8,923 bases of DNA from Candidatus Staskawiczbacteria bacterium RIFCSPLOWO2_01_FULL_38_12b (GCA_001820255.1 MHPA01000030.1:6242-15164), one strand, 5' to 3'. Numbered from the stretch's first letter, positions 1 to 5,800 are shown. Program-made: numbers and translations. The notes: generated from the sequence alone by a model not told the origin.

Positions 1-494
1 TTGGCAACACCTGTTATTTTTGACCAATAATTAGTGGCTTCTTTAATATTATTATCTGGATAAATATGGACAATCGGCGTAAAATTTTTATCTTTCAAAT
101 GACAAACCTCCCTAAACCATTTTATGGCAATCTTTATCATTTCTGGGTTAGAATTGGAAAACCTAATCTGCTCATACGCTTTAGTACCCTCACCAAGATA
201 AAGACCTATTCCCAAAAACCATACATCTCTTTTTGTTATCTGTCCCAACTCCTTTTTCGCCAAATCTTTCATTTCTTGTATTTCTGTGATTTTTTGATTC
301 TGTTTAAATACCGATGATTTAAGTTTTGCGATACCTATTCTTTTAATAACCTTTTCATTCGGGATATACGGAATACTATTAGTCCAATTAGCTACTGTAG
401 TTTTCTTCAGTCCTAACTTTTCACAAATCATACCATAGGAGTAACCTTTTTTTCTGTAATTTATAGCTTTTTCCTTAAGACTTATTGGTTTCAT
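1..494 (-). CDS. HTH + LAGLIDADG-like DNA-binding protein (N-terminal part, cut by window edge)
   Basis: An open frame runs from an ATG at 494 to the window edge without a stop (164 codons visible), so the C-terminus is missing. Residues about 5-38 look like a helix-turn-helix: a 'KKGYSYGMICEKLG' helix pair followed by 'KKTTVANW', as in resolvase/transposase-type HTHs. Residues 94-105 (LGIGLYLGEGTK) resemble the LAGLIDADG helix of homing-endonuclease-type folds, followed by 'FSNSNPEMI' (112-120), a segment I associate with proteins of this type. I recall similar HTH + 'LYxGEG' proteins as hypothetical genes in candidate-phyla genomes. The role is unknown: DNA-binding regulator or degenerate homing nuclease are both possible. 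It is preceded by two copies of a TATAAT-bearing 13-bp repeat and has no Shine-Dalgarno sequence. The gene is secure; the function is not. Confidence 0.8.
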   Translation of the reverse strand, partial: MKPISLKEKAINYRKKGYSYGMICEKLGLKKTTVANWTNSIPYIPNEKVIKRIGIAKLKSSVFKQNQKITEIQEMKDLAKKELGQITKRDVWFLGIGLYLGEGTKAYEQIRFSNSNPEMIKIAIKWFREVCHLKDKNFTPIVHIYPDNNIKEATNYWSKITGVA

Positions 495-497
495 AAT

Positions 498-528
498 ATA
501 TAATTATACCCCTTGATATAATTATACC
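498..528 (-). promoter_or_regulatory. Tandem 13-bp direct repeat carrying two TATAAT boxes upstream of the HTH gene
   Basis: The 13-mer ATATAATTATACC occurs at 498-510 and again at 516-528 (18-bp period). Read on the minus strand each copy contains TATAAT. The distal box (526-521) is an extended -10 (TGG before it) with TTGTAT at 549-544 exactly 17 bp upstream. The proximal box (508-503) lies only 8 nt from the ATG at 494. The repeat could be a duplicated promoter or an operator for the HTH protein itself; the latter is inference. Confidence 0.5.
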
Positions 529-580
529 AGCATATAAACGAATATACAAATTTTAAAGAACGAGACCTACAAAATAATTT

Positions 581-2104
581 TTAATAATGAGACCGTTCCA
601 ATTCTTTCGCCGTTAAGTATTCCACCGGGGAAAAGTCATCGGTAAGCACTGGGTACACGGAAAAATCAAATGTGCTTACATCAATTTCTTTTTCTGCCAA
701 ACCGCTGATAATCGGATTCTTGTTTTTCTTAATGTTAACATCAGCAACATTAATATGGTTGGCACTATTATAACCAATAAAAATAAGATTTTGCAAGGTG
801 GGTAATGCGGGGGACCTGGTCGCAAAAAAATAGCTATTGGGAAAAACCGTTTTAAATGTTTTCATTTCCGACAAGGCCAATGACGGTAAAATGGGAGACA
901 AATTGCCAATCACGTTTGCCATAAATATACCATCATCATTTAATTTACTTTTTGCAGTAGCAAAAAATTCCAAGGTGGTTAAGTGGCTGGGGGTTGAATA
1001 CAACGAAGCATAGGCGTCGGAAAATATAAAATCGTATTTTTTATCTGAATCGGAAAGCAATCGCCTTCCATCTTCAACAATATTATGAAGCCTTGGGTCA
1101 TTGGGCACACCAAAATATTCTTTGGAAATATCAAATAATGACGGCTCAATTTCAGCCACATCAATAGTTGCTTTTGGCAAATCGGCCAGCAGGGCTTTTG
1201 GCACGGAATACGCTCCGCCGCCAATCACCAATGCCTCTTTTACTTTTGGGGTAAATATAGAATAAAGGGCGTAATATTTAGTATATTCATAGACTAAGTC
1301 TGGCGAGTTAATAAATGCGGCGGCAGAAGAATTGCGGTCTTGCAACAAAAACCTTGCCGGTTTTTTTTCAAATTCGCCGTCGTAGACAGTAATTTTTTGA
1401 TACACGCCTTCATAGGTATACGATCCGGATTTTGTGACCGCGGGGTTAGTGAAAAATGCCACCCCCATAAACAGGGTGATTATGAAAAGTACTTTAAGTA
1501 AAAGCCTTACTTTTAACAAAGAACTGATCCCCAATACGATGAGTAAAAAACCAATACTTAAAATAATTTTGTTAATTCCGAAATTGGGAATTAAAAAAAA
1601 TCCGGCTGACAAACTGCCAAAAATACTGCCAAAGGTGGACCAAAAAAATATCTGCCCCGACACACTGCCAATGCCCATAGTTTGAAAACGCATAGCTTGG
1701 AGCTTTATGGCAAAAGGGGACAGCATGCCAAGCAGAAAGCTTTGCAAAAAAAACAGCAGCATCGCTGAAATAATAGGGCCCTGCACAATGGAAAGCTTAT
1801 ATCCAAACCGAGACAAAAAAACTATTCCTAAAAGATGCAATAAAATAACGGACAATCCGCTGGCGGTAATAATGCCATAAAATAATTTTTCTTGCGGATA
1901 TTTGTCAGCCAGCTTGCCGCCGGTATAATACCCCATACTGAGTGCCAACAACACCACGCTAATAATACTGGATACGGAAAAAATAGTGTTACCAAAATAG
2001 GGAGATAAAATGCGGGTTGCCAGAATTTCAATAATCAAAACACAGGCTCCGGTAATAAAGACAAAAAAGGGTATTGTAATTTTTCTGAAAGAAAAATAAT
2101 TCAA
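581..2104 (-). CDS. Membrane-fused spermidine-synthase-like protein (fused MFS/spermidine synthase type)
   Basis: 507 residues. The N-terminal half (about 10-219) has roughly seven hydrophobic helices and opens with the family-like 'TGACVLIIEILATRILSPYFG'. The C-terminal half has a methyltransferase/spermidine-synthase fold: GGGAYS at 295-300 (SAM-type glycine loop), an acidic strand end 'VAEIEP' (316-321), 'EDGRRL' (344-349), 'SDAYAS' (362-367) with 'PSHLTTLEFF' (372-381), and a terminal 'LTDDFSPVEYL' (487-497) typical of these fusions. The SDAY motif replaces the catalytic Asp motif of true aminopropyltransferases, so polyamine synthesis should not be assumed; the substrate is unknown. The start appears to be TTG at 2104: a stop codon lies two codons upstream (only an ATT intervenes), and the first in-frame ATG (residue 57) would remove the first two membrane helices. 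The gene lies downstream of tRNA-Pro on the same strand. Confidence 0.88.
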   Translation of the reverse strand: MNYFSFRKITIPFFVFITGACVLIIEILATRILSPYFGNTIFSVSSIISVVLLALSMGYYTGGKLADKYPQEKLFYGIITASGLSVILLHLLGIVFLSRFGYKLSIVQGPIISAMLLFFLQSFLLGMLSPFAIKLQAMRFQTMGIGSVSGQIFFWSTFGSIFGSLSAGFFLIPNFGINKIILSIGFLLIVLGISSLLKVRLLLKVLFIITLFMGVAFFTNPAVTKSGSYTYEGVYQKITVYDGEFEKKPARFLLQDRNSSAAAFINSPDLVYEYTKYYALYSIFTPKVKEALVIGGGAYSVPKALLADLPKATIDVAEIEPSLFDISKEYFGVPNDPRLHNIVEDGRRLLSDSDKKYDFIFSDAYASLYSTPSHLTTLEFFATAKSKLNDDGIFMANVIGNLSPILPSLALSEMKTFKTVFPNSYFFATRSPALPTLQNLIFIGYNSANHINVADVNIKKNKNPIISGLAEKEIDVSTFDFSVYPVLTDDFSPVEYLTAKELERSHY

Positions 2105-2111
2105 AATTTAA

Positions 2112-2156
2112 AAATCAAAATCCAAAACGACAATTCAACATTTTGCATTTTGATTT
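2112..2156. repeat. AT-rich imperfect inverted repeat between tRNA-Pro and the membrane gene
   Basis: The arms AAATCAAAATCCAAAA (2112-2127) and TTTTGCATTTTGATTT (2141-2156) pair at 15 of 16 positions around a 13-nt loop. There is no T-run placement that would make it an ordinary terminator on the minus strand. Its word style (CAAAAT repeats) resembles the other two spacer repeats in this window. Confidence 0.6.
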
Positions 2157-2165
2157 AATTTTTTG

Positions 2166-2236
2166 TCGGGGCGCCGAGATTCGAACTCGGAACAAACGCT
2201 CCCAAAGCGTTCGTGTTACCGTTACACCACGCCCCG
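2166..2236 (-). tRNA. tRNA-Pro (anticodon TGG)
   Basis: 71-nt cloverleaf on the minus strand: acceptor CGGGGCG (from 2236) pairs fully with CGCCCCG (2173-2167), discriminator A at 2166, no encoded CCA. The C1-G72 pair is typical of bacterial tRNA-Pro. The anticodon stem AACGC/GCGTT encloses loop TTTGGGA, giving TGG (2204-2202). D-loop AACGGTA and T-loop TTCGAAT are canonical. Its 5' end is 4 nt after the HNH gene's stop codon, so the two are probably co-transcribed, or the tRNA is processed from the HNH mRNA. Confidence 0.97.
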
Positions 2237-2240
2237 TGAT

Positions 2241-2636
2241 TTACTTTTTATAGTTGCGAAACTGCTTATCGTGTTGCCAATATTGCTTGTAATGTATTAT
2301 TCTATGACAATTAGAACAAACAACGGCGCATTTTTCAATCTCCTTTTTCACCCTATTAAAGGCTAAGTGATTATAATTTGCATAACCTATGCTAAATTCC
2401 TTATCTCTCAAGTGATGAAAGTCCAAGACTCTACGATCTTTTATACCACATTTATGGCATCCATGCTTTTCTTTGTAACCATCTAGAAACTTACGGTATT
2501 TTTCTTTCAATACCTTCTTAGCATCACTGAAACAGTACCGACATTTTAAGCGCCTATAAATCTTGCCTCTTATTGTATTTGCTACACCGAAATCTAATTC
2601 TGGAAAATATTTGTTGCAATACTTACACAACTTCAT
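2241..2636 (-). CDS. Small HNH-family endonuclease
   Basis: 131 residues with the layout of a zinc-stabilised HNH nuclease. A first CxxC pair (C4/C7) and a second (C32/C35) probably form an N-terminal zinc finger. C60/C63 with C107/C110 form the HNH zinc knuckle. The core motif is 'LDFHHL' (71-76, catalytic His at 74/75) and 'CSNCHRIIHY' (107-116, His 111/115). Such proteins cut or nick DNA and occur in phages, mobile elements and, as I recall, many candidate-phyla genomes; the target is unknown. The ATG at 2636 is preceded by TTGATT-17 bp-TATAGT, with only 6 nt between the -10 and the start codon, suggesting leaderless mRNA. The stop lies 4 nt before tRNA-Pro. It may be a free-standing homing-type nuclease beside a tRNA gene; that is inference. 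Confidence 0.88.
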   Translation of the reverse strand: MKLCKYCNKYFPELDFGVANTIRGKIYRRLKCRYCFSDAKKVLKEKYRKFLDGYKEKHGCHKCGIKDRRVLDFHHLRDKEFSIGYANYNHLAFNRVKKEIEKCAVVCSNCHRIIHYKQYWQHDKQFRNYKK

Positions 2637-2642
2637 GCCCTA

Positions 2643-2671
2643 ACTATAATACTTTTGGGGGCAGTAATCAA
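2643..2671 (-). promoter_or_regulatory. Promoter of the HNH gene / tRNA-Pro
   Basis: TTGATT (2671-2666), 17-bp spacer, TATAGT (2648-2643) on the minus strand. The predicted transcription start coincides with the ATG at 2636. Confidence 0.5.
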
Positions 2672-2732
2672 GGTTCAAAAGCATCATAAACAAATTTGAA
2701 GTGATTTCTTACTATAATTTAAAGGACTTAAC

Positions 2733-2761
2733 TTGTCAAAGGCTAAAATATATGATAAAAT
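2733..2761 (+). promoter_or_regulatory. Promoter of the tRNA-Arg/tRNA-His operon
   Basis: TTGTCA (2733-2738), 17-bp spacer, TAAAAT (2756-2761), each box 5 of 6 to sigma-70 consensus. The predicted start is near 2768, some 17 nt before the mature tRNA-Arg. It diverges from the HNH promoter, with about 60 bp between the -35 boxes. Confidence 0.6.
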
Positions 2762-2784
2762 TTTAGATAATTGTTTATCATCAC

Positions 2785-2856
2785 GCCCTCGTAGTTCAAT
2801 GGACAGAACGAAAGGTTTCTAACCTTTTAATGTAGGTTCGATTCCTACCGAGGGCA
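2785..2856 (+). tRNA. tRNA-Arg (anticodon TCT)
   Basis: 72-nt cloverleaf: acceptor GCCCTCG (2785-2791) pairs with CGAGGGC (2849-2855), discriminator A2856, no encoded CCA. D-stem GTTC/GAAC encloses loop AATGGACA with the normal GG. Anticodon stem AAAGG/CCTTT encloses loop TTTCTAA, giving TCT at 2818-2820. T-stem GTAGG/CCTAC encloses the canonical loop TTCGATT. It reads AGA (and AGG by wobble) and is first in a two-tRNA operon. Confidence 0.97.
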
Positions 2857-2873
2857 CAAGCCAACGAAAATAT

Positions 2874-2945
2874 GGCGGTCGTGGTGTAGTAGCAGCACAA
2901 CGCTCTGTGGCAGCGTTAGCGGGAGTGCAATTCTCCTCGATCGCC
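2874..2945 (+). tRNA. tRNA-His (anticodon GTG) with encoded G-1 and unusual elbow
   Basis: Eight-base-pair acceptor GGCGGTCG (2874-2881) against CGATCGCC (2938-2945), with one G-T wobble. This includes the His-specific extra G-1:C73 pair. Anticodon stem ACGCT/AGCGT encloses loop CTGTGGC with GTG at 2907-2909. The D-loop is AGTAGCA, lacking the GG pair, and the T-loop is TGCAATT instead of TTCRANY. The two neighbouring tRNAs have canonical loops, so this is not a feature of all tRNAs here. No CCA is encoded (CCCA follows C73, out of register). It sits 17 nt after tRNA-Arg. Confidence 0.95.
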
Positions 2946-2955
2946 CCCAATGTTC

Positions 2956-2999
2956 AAAAAGAAAACGTCTATCTTTAAAAAGATAGACGTTTTCTTTTT
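2956..2999 (+). terminator. Intrinsic terminator of the tRNA-Arg/tRNA-His operon
   Basis: Perfect 20-bp inverted repeat (arms 2956-2975 and 2980-2999, loop TAAA) starting 10 nt after tRNA-His and ending in a T-run. The left arm is A-rich, so the hairpin is nearly symmetric and could also act on the other strand, although no minus-strand gene ends here. Confidence 0.85.
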
Positions 3000-3012
3000 T
3001 ATTAGATATACT
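2984..3012 (+). promoter_or_regulatory. Possible promoter of the 3037-3558 gene
   Basis: TAGACG (2984-2989, 4 of 6 to the -35 consensus) and TATACT (3007-3012, 5 of 6 to the -10) with a 17-bp spacer. The -35 box lies inside the terminator's right arm. It would give an mRNA leader of roughly 18 nt without a Shine-Dalgarno sequence. Weak evidence. Confidence 0.3.
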
Positions 3013-3036
3013 GTAGATATTAAGTATCTTTAGACT

Positions 3037-3558
3037 ATGAGTGAATTCAACAAGCTCTACGAATTTATCAACCTTGCGCAAAAAAATAGAAAGTATCCGA
3101 CTAATACCGCCCACGGAAGAAGGGCGGCTTTGAAGTTATTTGAAACTGTATTGCATCCCGATGAACTGGAAGATTTGAATTTGATAGAGGAACGCATGAA
3201 AGAGATTTATTTAAGCTTAATTAGCAAACATAAAGATGCGTTTAGCATTAAATCATTAAATACCTACAAGGGGAGATTACTGAAAGTTATTTATGACTAT
3301 AAAAGATATGGTGGTGACCACGAAGCCATCGCTCGATGGGAGGTAAAATTACGCAAACACAAAGATAAGAATGTCTTGATTAAAGGCAACAAAGATATAA
3401 CCATATCTAATATATCTTTTCCAATTCACAGACATGTGCATAAGATTCAGATTTCATTAGAGAGTGGAGAAAATTGCTCTATAGAGCTACCGAAGAAGAT
3501 TACCCAAGAAGATATATCTATCATAACTAAGATTATCGGTTCATTGGCCGATAGATAA
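3037..3558 (+). CDS. Unknown protein with integrase core-binding-like N-terminal region
   Basis: 173 residues, ATG start. Residues about 5-100 are helical and resemble the SAM-like core-binding domain of tyrosine recombinases: 'RKYPTNTAHGRRAALKLFE' (18-36), and 'SLNTYKGRLLKVIYDYKRYG' (73-92), which matches 'S..TY..RL..v..dy..yG'. No catalytic tyrosine-recombinase domain (R...H-x-x-R...Y) follows. Instead the C-terminus (about 135-173) has 'HKIQISLESGENCSIELPKKITQEDISIITKIIGSL', the pattern of short 'amphipathic strand - ELP - T..D...I..ii..L' tails seen in small bacterial regulators. This suggests DNA binding without recombination, perhaps a regulator; that is inference. It is not a truncated integrase in any obvious way, because a structured tail and a clean TAA stop follow. 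It lies between the tRNA operon and another small unknown gene on the same strand. Confidence 0.85.
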   Translation: MSEFNKLYEFINLAQKNRKYPTNTAHGRRAALKLFETVLHPDELEDLNLIEERMKEIYLSLISKHKDAFSIKSLNTYKGRLLKVIYDYKRYGGDHEAIARWEVKLRKHKDKNVLIKGNKDITISNISFPIHRHVHKIQISLESGENCSIELPKKITQEDISIITKIIGSLADR

Positions 3559-3601
3559 GTTGTGGAAAACTTTATAAAAAATCGCCATTTGAGCAACTTT
3601 T

Positions 3602-3610
3602 TGTTAGAAT
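3602..3610 (+). promoter_or_regulatory. Extended -10 promoter directly before the 3617 gene
   Basis: TGT-TAGAAT (TG at 3602-3603, hexamer 3605-3610, 5 of 6 to TATAAT) is followed by exactly 6 nt and then the ATG. No good -35 is visible at 16-18 bp, as is common for extended -10 promoters. The predicted start coincides with the initiation codon. Confidence 0.45.
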
Positions 3611-3616
3611 TTATAT

Positions 3617-4015
3617 ATGTATGAGTCGCCCATAAAATATCAACGCACGCGAGAAGAGAAGGTTAACCAGCTTTTAGCTTGGAAACGTAGCGATAAAGCA
3701 TTTTTTGCAGCCGGAGCATGCCATATTCTGGCATTCGCTTTCAGGGATTTGCAGCCCCAAAGGAATCTTGAATTAATTTTTATCCGACCTAAAAATAACA
3801 CCAAAGGTAGTCATGTTTATGTGCTGGACGGCGAATGGGCTTTTGATTTTAATGGTTGGACAAAAGAAAAAGAATTACTTGAAACCACCCAAAAAGTTTG
3901 CAGAAATATTTATCCCACATGGGATTATGATAAAATTTTTATCACAGAAGATTTAGAAAACTTTTGTAAAAACAATAATCACCGACTACCTGCTTATTTT
4001 GCATATTTGCCTTGA
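3617..4015 (+). CDS. Unknown small protein with possible Cys/His/Asp hydrolase arrangement
   Basis: 132 residues ending in TGA. I do not recognise the family. The conserved-looking points are 'AAGACHILAFAF' (31-42, with C35-H36 at the start of a hydrophobic helix), 'GSHVYVLDGEWAFDFNGW' (64-81, with H66 and D77 or N79), and an aromatic-rich end. A Cys at a helix N-terminus, then His on a strand, then Asp/Asn on the next strand is the order of papain/transglutaminase-like folds, so a small cysteine hydrolase or an inactive relative is conceivable; this is inference from spacing alone. No signal peptide or membrane helix is seen. The ATG at 3617 is in frame; the ATG at 3621 is not. It follows the 3037 gene by 58 nt but has its own promoter-like sequence. 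It ends convergent to rny at a shared hairpin terminator. Confidence 0.82.
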   Translation: MYESPIKYQRTREEKVNQLLAWKRSDKAFFAAGACHILAFAFRDLQPQRNLELIFIRPKNNTKGSHVYVLDGEWAFDFNGWTKEKELLETTQKVCRNIYPTWDYDKIFITEDLENFCKNNNHRLPAYFAYLP

Positions 4016-4072
4016 GAACGAACCCATAATTACATCAGACAATTTAGCGATGATCCGCCCAAAAAATAAACC

Positions 4073-4103
4073 AAAAGCCACGGCTAGAAGGCCGCAGCTT
4101 TTT
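4073..4103. terminator. Bidirectional terminator between the 3617 gene and rny
   Basis: Arms 4074-4084 (AAAGCCACGGC) and 4091-4101 (GCCGCAGCTTT) pair except for two central mismatches, with loop TAGAAG. T-rich sequence follows on the plus strand (TTTTTATTC) and, read on the minus strand, TTTTGGTTTATTTTTT follows. This fits termination of both converging genes. Confidence 0.65.
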
Positions 4104-4134
4104 ATTCTATTTTCTACTTTCTATTTTCTAAATT

Positions 4135-5667
4135 CTACCGTGCGTACTCAACCACCCGGTTTTCCCGAATCACCGTCACTTTAATTTCCCCTGGATATTT
4201 TAATTCCTCTTCAATGTTGGCGGCGATTTGGCGAGCCATTTTTGAAACTCCCAAATCATCTACTTTATCGGCTTTTACAAATACGCGGATTTCACGTCCG
4301 GCTTGAATAGCATAGGTTTTTTCTACCCCTTCAAAACGGTTAGCAATGTCTTCCAAAGCTTTGAGCCGTTGCAGGTAATTTTCTATGGTGTCTTTGCGGG
4401 CTCCCGGCCTTGAAGCCGAAATAGAATCGGCTACAATCACAATGGCGGCTTCAATGGAATCCACCGGATAATCTCCGTGGTGGCTCCTCATCGCATGGAT
4501 AATTTCTTCTTTTTCGCCGAATTTTTCCAAAATTTTAATCCCAATTTCAATGTGCGACCCTTCCATTTGCTGGTCCAATGCCTTTCCAATATCGTGGAAC
4601 AGCCCGGCGCGCTTGGCAACTTGGGCATTGGCTTTTAATTCTTCGGCAATGGTTTGGGCAATCAGAGCCACCTCCATGGAATGCTGCAACACGTTTTGGC
4701 CGTAGCTGGTCCGATAATACAACCGGCCTAAAATTTGCACCAATTTATCGTTAACCCCCAAAATATTCATATCATACAGGGTCTTCTCCCCGGCTTCTTT
4801 GATTACTTTGGAAATTTCCTGTTTTGCCTCTTCCACCTTTTCTTCAATTTTTGCCGGCTGAATCCTGCCATCCTGAATTAATTTATCCAGTGCCATTTTG
4901 GCAATCTGGCGGCGTACCGGATTAAAACAGGAAATCACCACGGAGTCTGGCGTATCATCAACAATTAATTCAACTCCGGTTAATTTTTCAAAAGCTTTAA
5001 TGTTTCTGCCTTCTTTGCCGATAATCCGACCCTTAATGTCTTCACTAGACAAGGTAATGGTGGTGGTGCTTAATTCCAGGGTATGGTTTACCGCGCATTT
5101 TTGAATGGCCAACGTGACAATTTCACGGGCTCGCAAGGCAAGGGTATCCTGGCCCGATTGGTCTAACTTTTTTATCCGTTCTAAAATATCTTTTTGAGAA
5201 TCTACTTCCACCAAAGCTAATAGTTCTTTCTTGGCATCTTCCCGAGTAAGACTGGCTACTTTTTCAAGTTTTGATTCCGCCTGCAGTCTTAAAGCGTCAA
5301 CACCCTCTTTGGCGATTTTTAATTTTTCGGCTTTGTCTAAAATATCAACTTCTTTTTTATCAAAGGCTTCTATTTTGCCTTCCAGTAATTTTTCGCGGTC
5401 TAAGATAAGCTGTTGGGCTTTTAAAAATTCCCTTCGCCTTTCGTCAACTTCTTTTTGCGATGTTTCCAGGATTTTAGAAGCCTTGCTTTGAGCGTCTTTT
5501 ACCAGCTGCGCAGTTTCCTCTTTTGTTTGCTGGACTTTTTTAATAAGTTTTGCTTCCAGCGAACCGGCCCTTTTTTTGGCCAGCGACTGTCGGGCATAAT
5601 AACCGATAATACAGCCGGCTACCAACGCTACTACGGCGGCAATGAATATGATAATTATTTGATCCAT
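4135..5667 (-). CDS. rny: Ribonuclease Y (membrane-anchored endoribonuclease)
   Basis: RNase Y starts mRNA decay by endonucleolytic cleavage and is tethered to the inner face of the membrane. Counting from the ATG at 5667 the protein has 510 residues, close to the usual length. Residues about 4-22 form one transmembrane helix, and about 30-170 a charged coiled coil. A KH domain carries 'GRIIGKEGRNIKAFE' (GKEG 217-220). The HD phosphohydrolase domain has 'LQHSMEVA' (H329), 'LFHDIGKA' (H358-D359), 'SHHGD' (H396-H397) and 'ADSISASRPGAR' (D414). All expected metal ligands are present. A TTG eight codons upstream (5691) is in frame but lies in the spacer repeat and adds residues before the usual short N-terminus, so ATG is preferred. 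The stop is TAG. It is last in the tig-clpP-rny strand run. Confidence 0.96.
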   Translation of the reverse strand: MDQIIIIFIAAVVALVAGCIIGYYARQSLAKKRAGSLEAKLIKKVQQTKEETAQLVKDAQSKASKILETSQKEVDERRREFLKAQQLILDREKLLEGKIEAFDKKEVDILDKAEKLKIAKEGVDALRLQAESKLEKVASLTREDAKKELLALVEVDSQKDILERIKKLDQSGQDTLALRAREIVTLAIQKCAVNHTLELSTTTITLSSEDIKGRIIGKEGRNIKAFEKLTGVELIVDDTPDSVVISCFNPVRRQIAKMALDKLIQDGRIQPAKIEEKVEEAKQEISKVIKEAGEKTLYDMNILGVNDKLVQILGRLYYRTSYGQNVLQHSMEVALIAQTIAEELKANAQVAKRAGLFHDIGKALDQQMEGSHIEIGIKILEKFGEKEEIIHAMRSHHGDYPVDSIEAAIVIVADSISASRPGARKDTIENYLQRLKALEDIANRFEGVEKTYAIQAGREIRVFVKADKVDDLGVSKMARQIAANIEEELKYPGEIKVTVIRENRVVEYAR

Positions 5668-5680
5668 ATTTTTAAAAATC

Positions 5681-5795
5681 CCAAATCTCAATTACCAATT
5701 CCCAATGAAAATCATAATTCTTAAATTCCAAAACGATTTGGCCATTTAGATTTTAGACATTTCATTGGTCATTGGGGTTTGGTCATTGGGGTTTT
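5681..5795. repeat. Spacer with imperfect inverted repeat and tandem 14-bp duplication (rny-clpP)
   Basis: GGTCATTGGGGTTT occurs twice in tandem (5767-5780, 5781-5794), preceded by a partial copy (CATT at 5763-5766). The opposite arm at 5681-5710 (containing CCAATTCCCAATGAAAAT) is imperfectly complementary to this block, giving a long irregular hairpin with the intervening ~50 bases as loop. No gene is supported in the 5668-5864 spacer. Confidence 0.6.
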
Positions 5796-5800
5796 ATTTT

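Noticed and set aside
66..317. 83-residue plus-strand open frame at the left edge
   Set aside because: It lies antisense to the HTH-LAGLIDADG gene, whose frame is open to the window edge and has recognisable motifs. The plus-strand product shows none.
2166..2945. tRNA genes as attachment sites of an integrated element
   Set aside because: I found no repeated copy of any tRNA 3' end elsewhere in the window and no catalytic integrase, so no element boundary can be supported.
2956..2999. 20-bp inverted repeat as a CRISPR-like or transposon end
   Set aside because: It is single copy, directly behind a tRNA operon and T-tailed. An intrinsic terminator explains it fully.
3561..3569. TGTGGAAAA, and TTTTCCACA at 8458-8466, both fitting the DnaA-box consensus TTWTNCACA
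   Set aside because: They are two isolated boxes 5 kb apart, one inside dinD coding sequence, with no cluster, AT-rich unwinding region or dnaA nearby. This is not an origin.
5668..5691. TTG start giving an eight-residue N-terminal extension of RNase Y
   Set aside because: The extension falls in the spacer repeat. The ATG at 5667 places the membrane helix at the very N-terminus as usual in the family.
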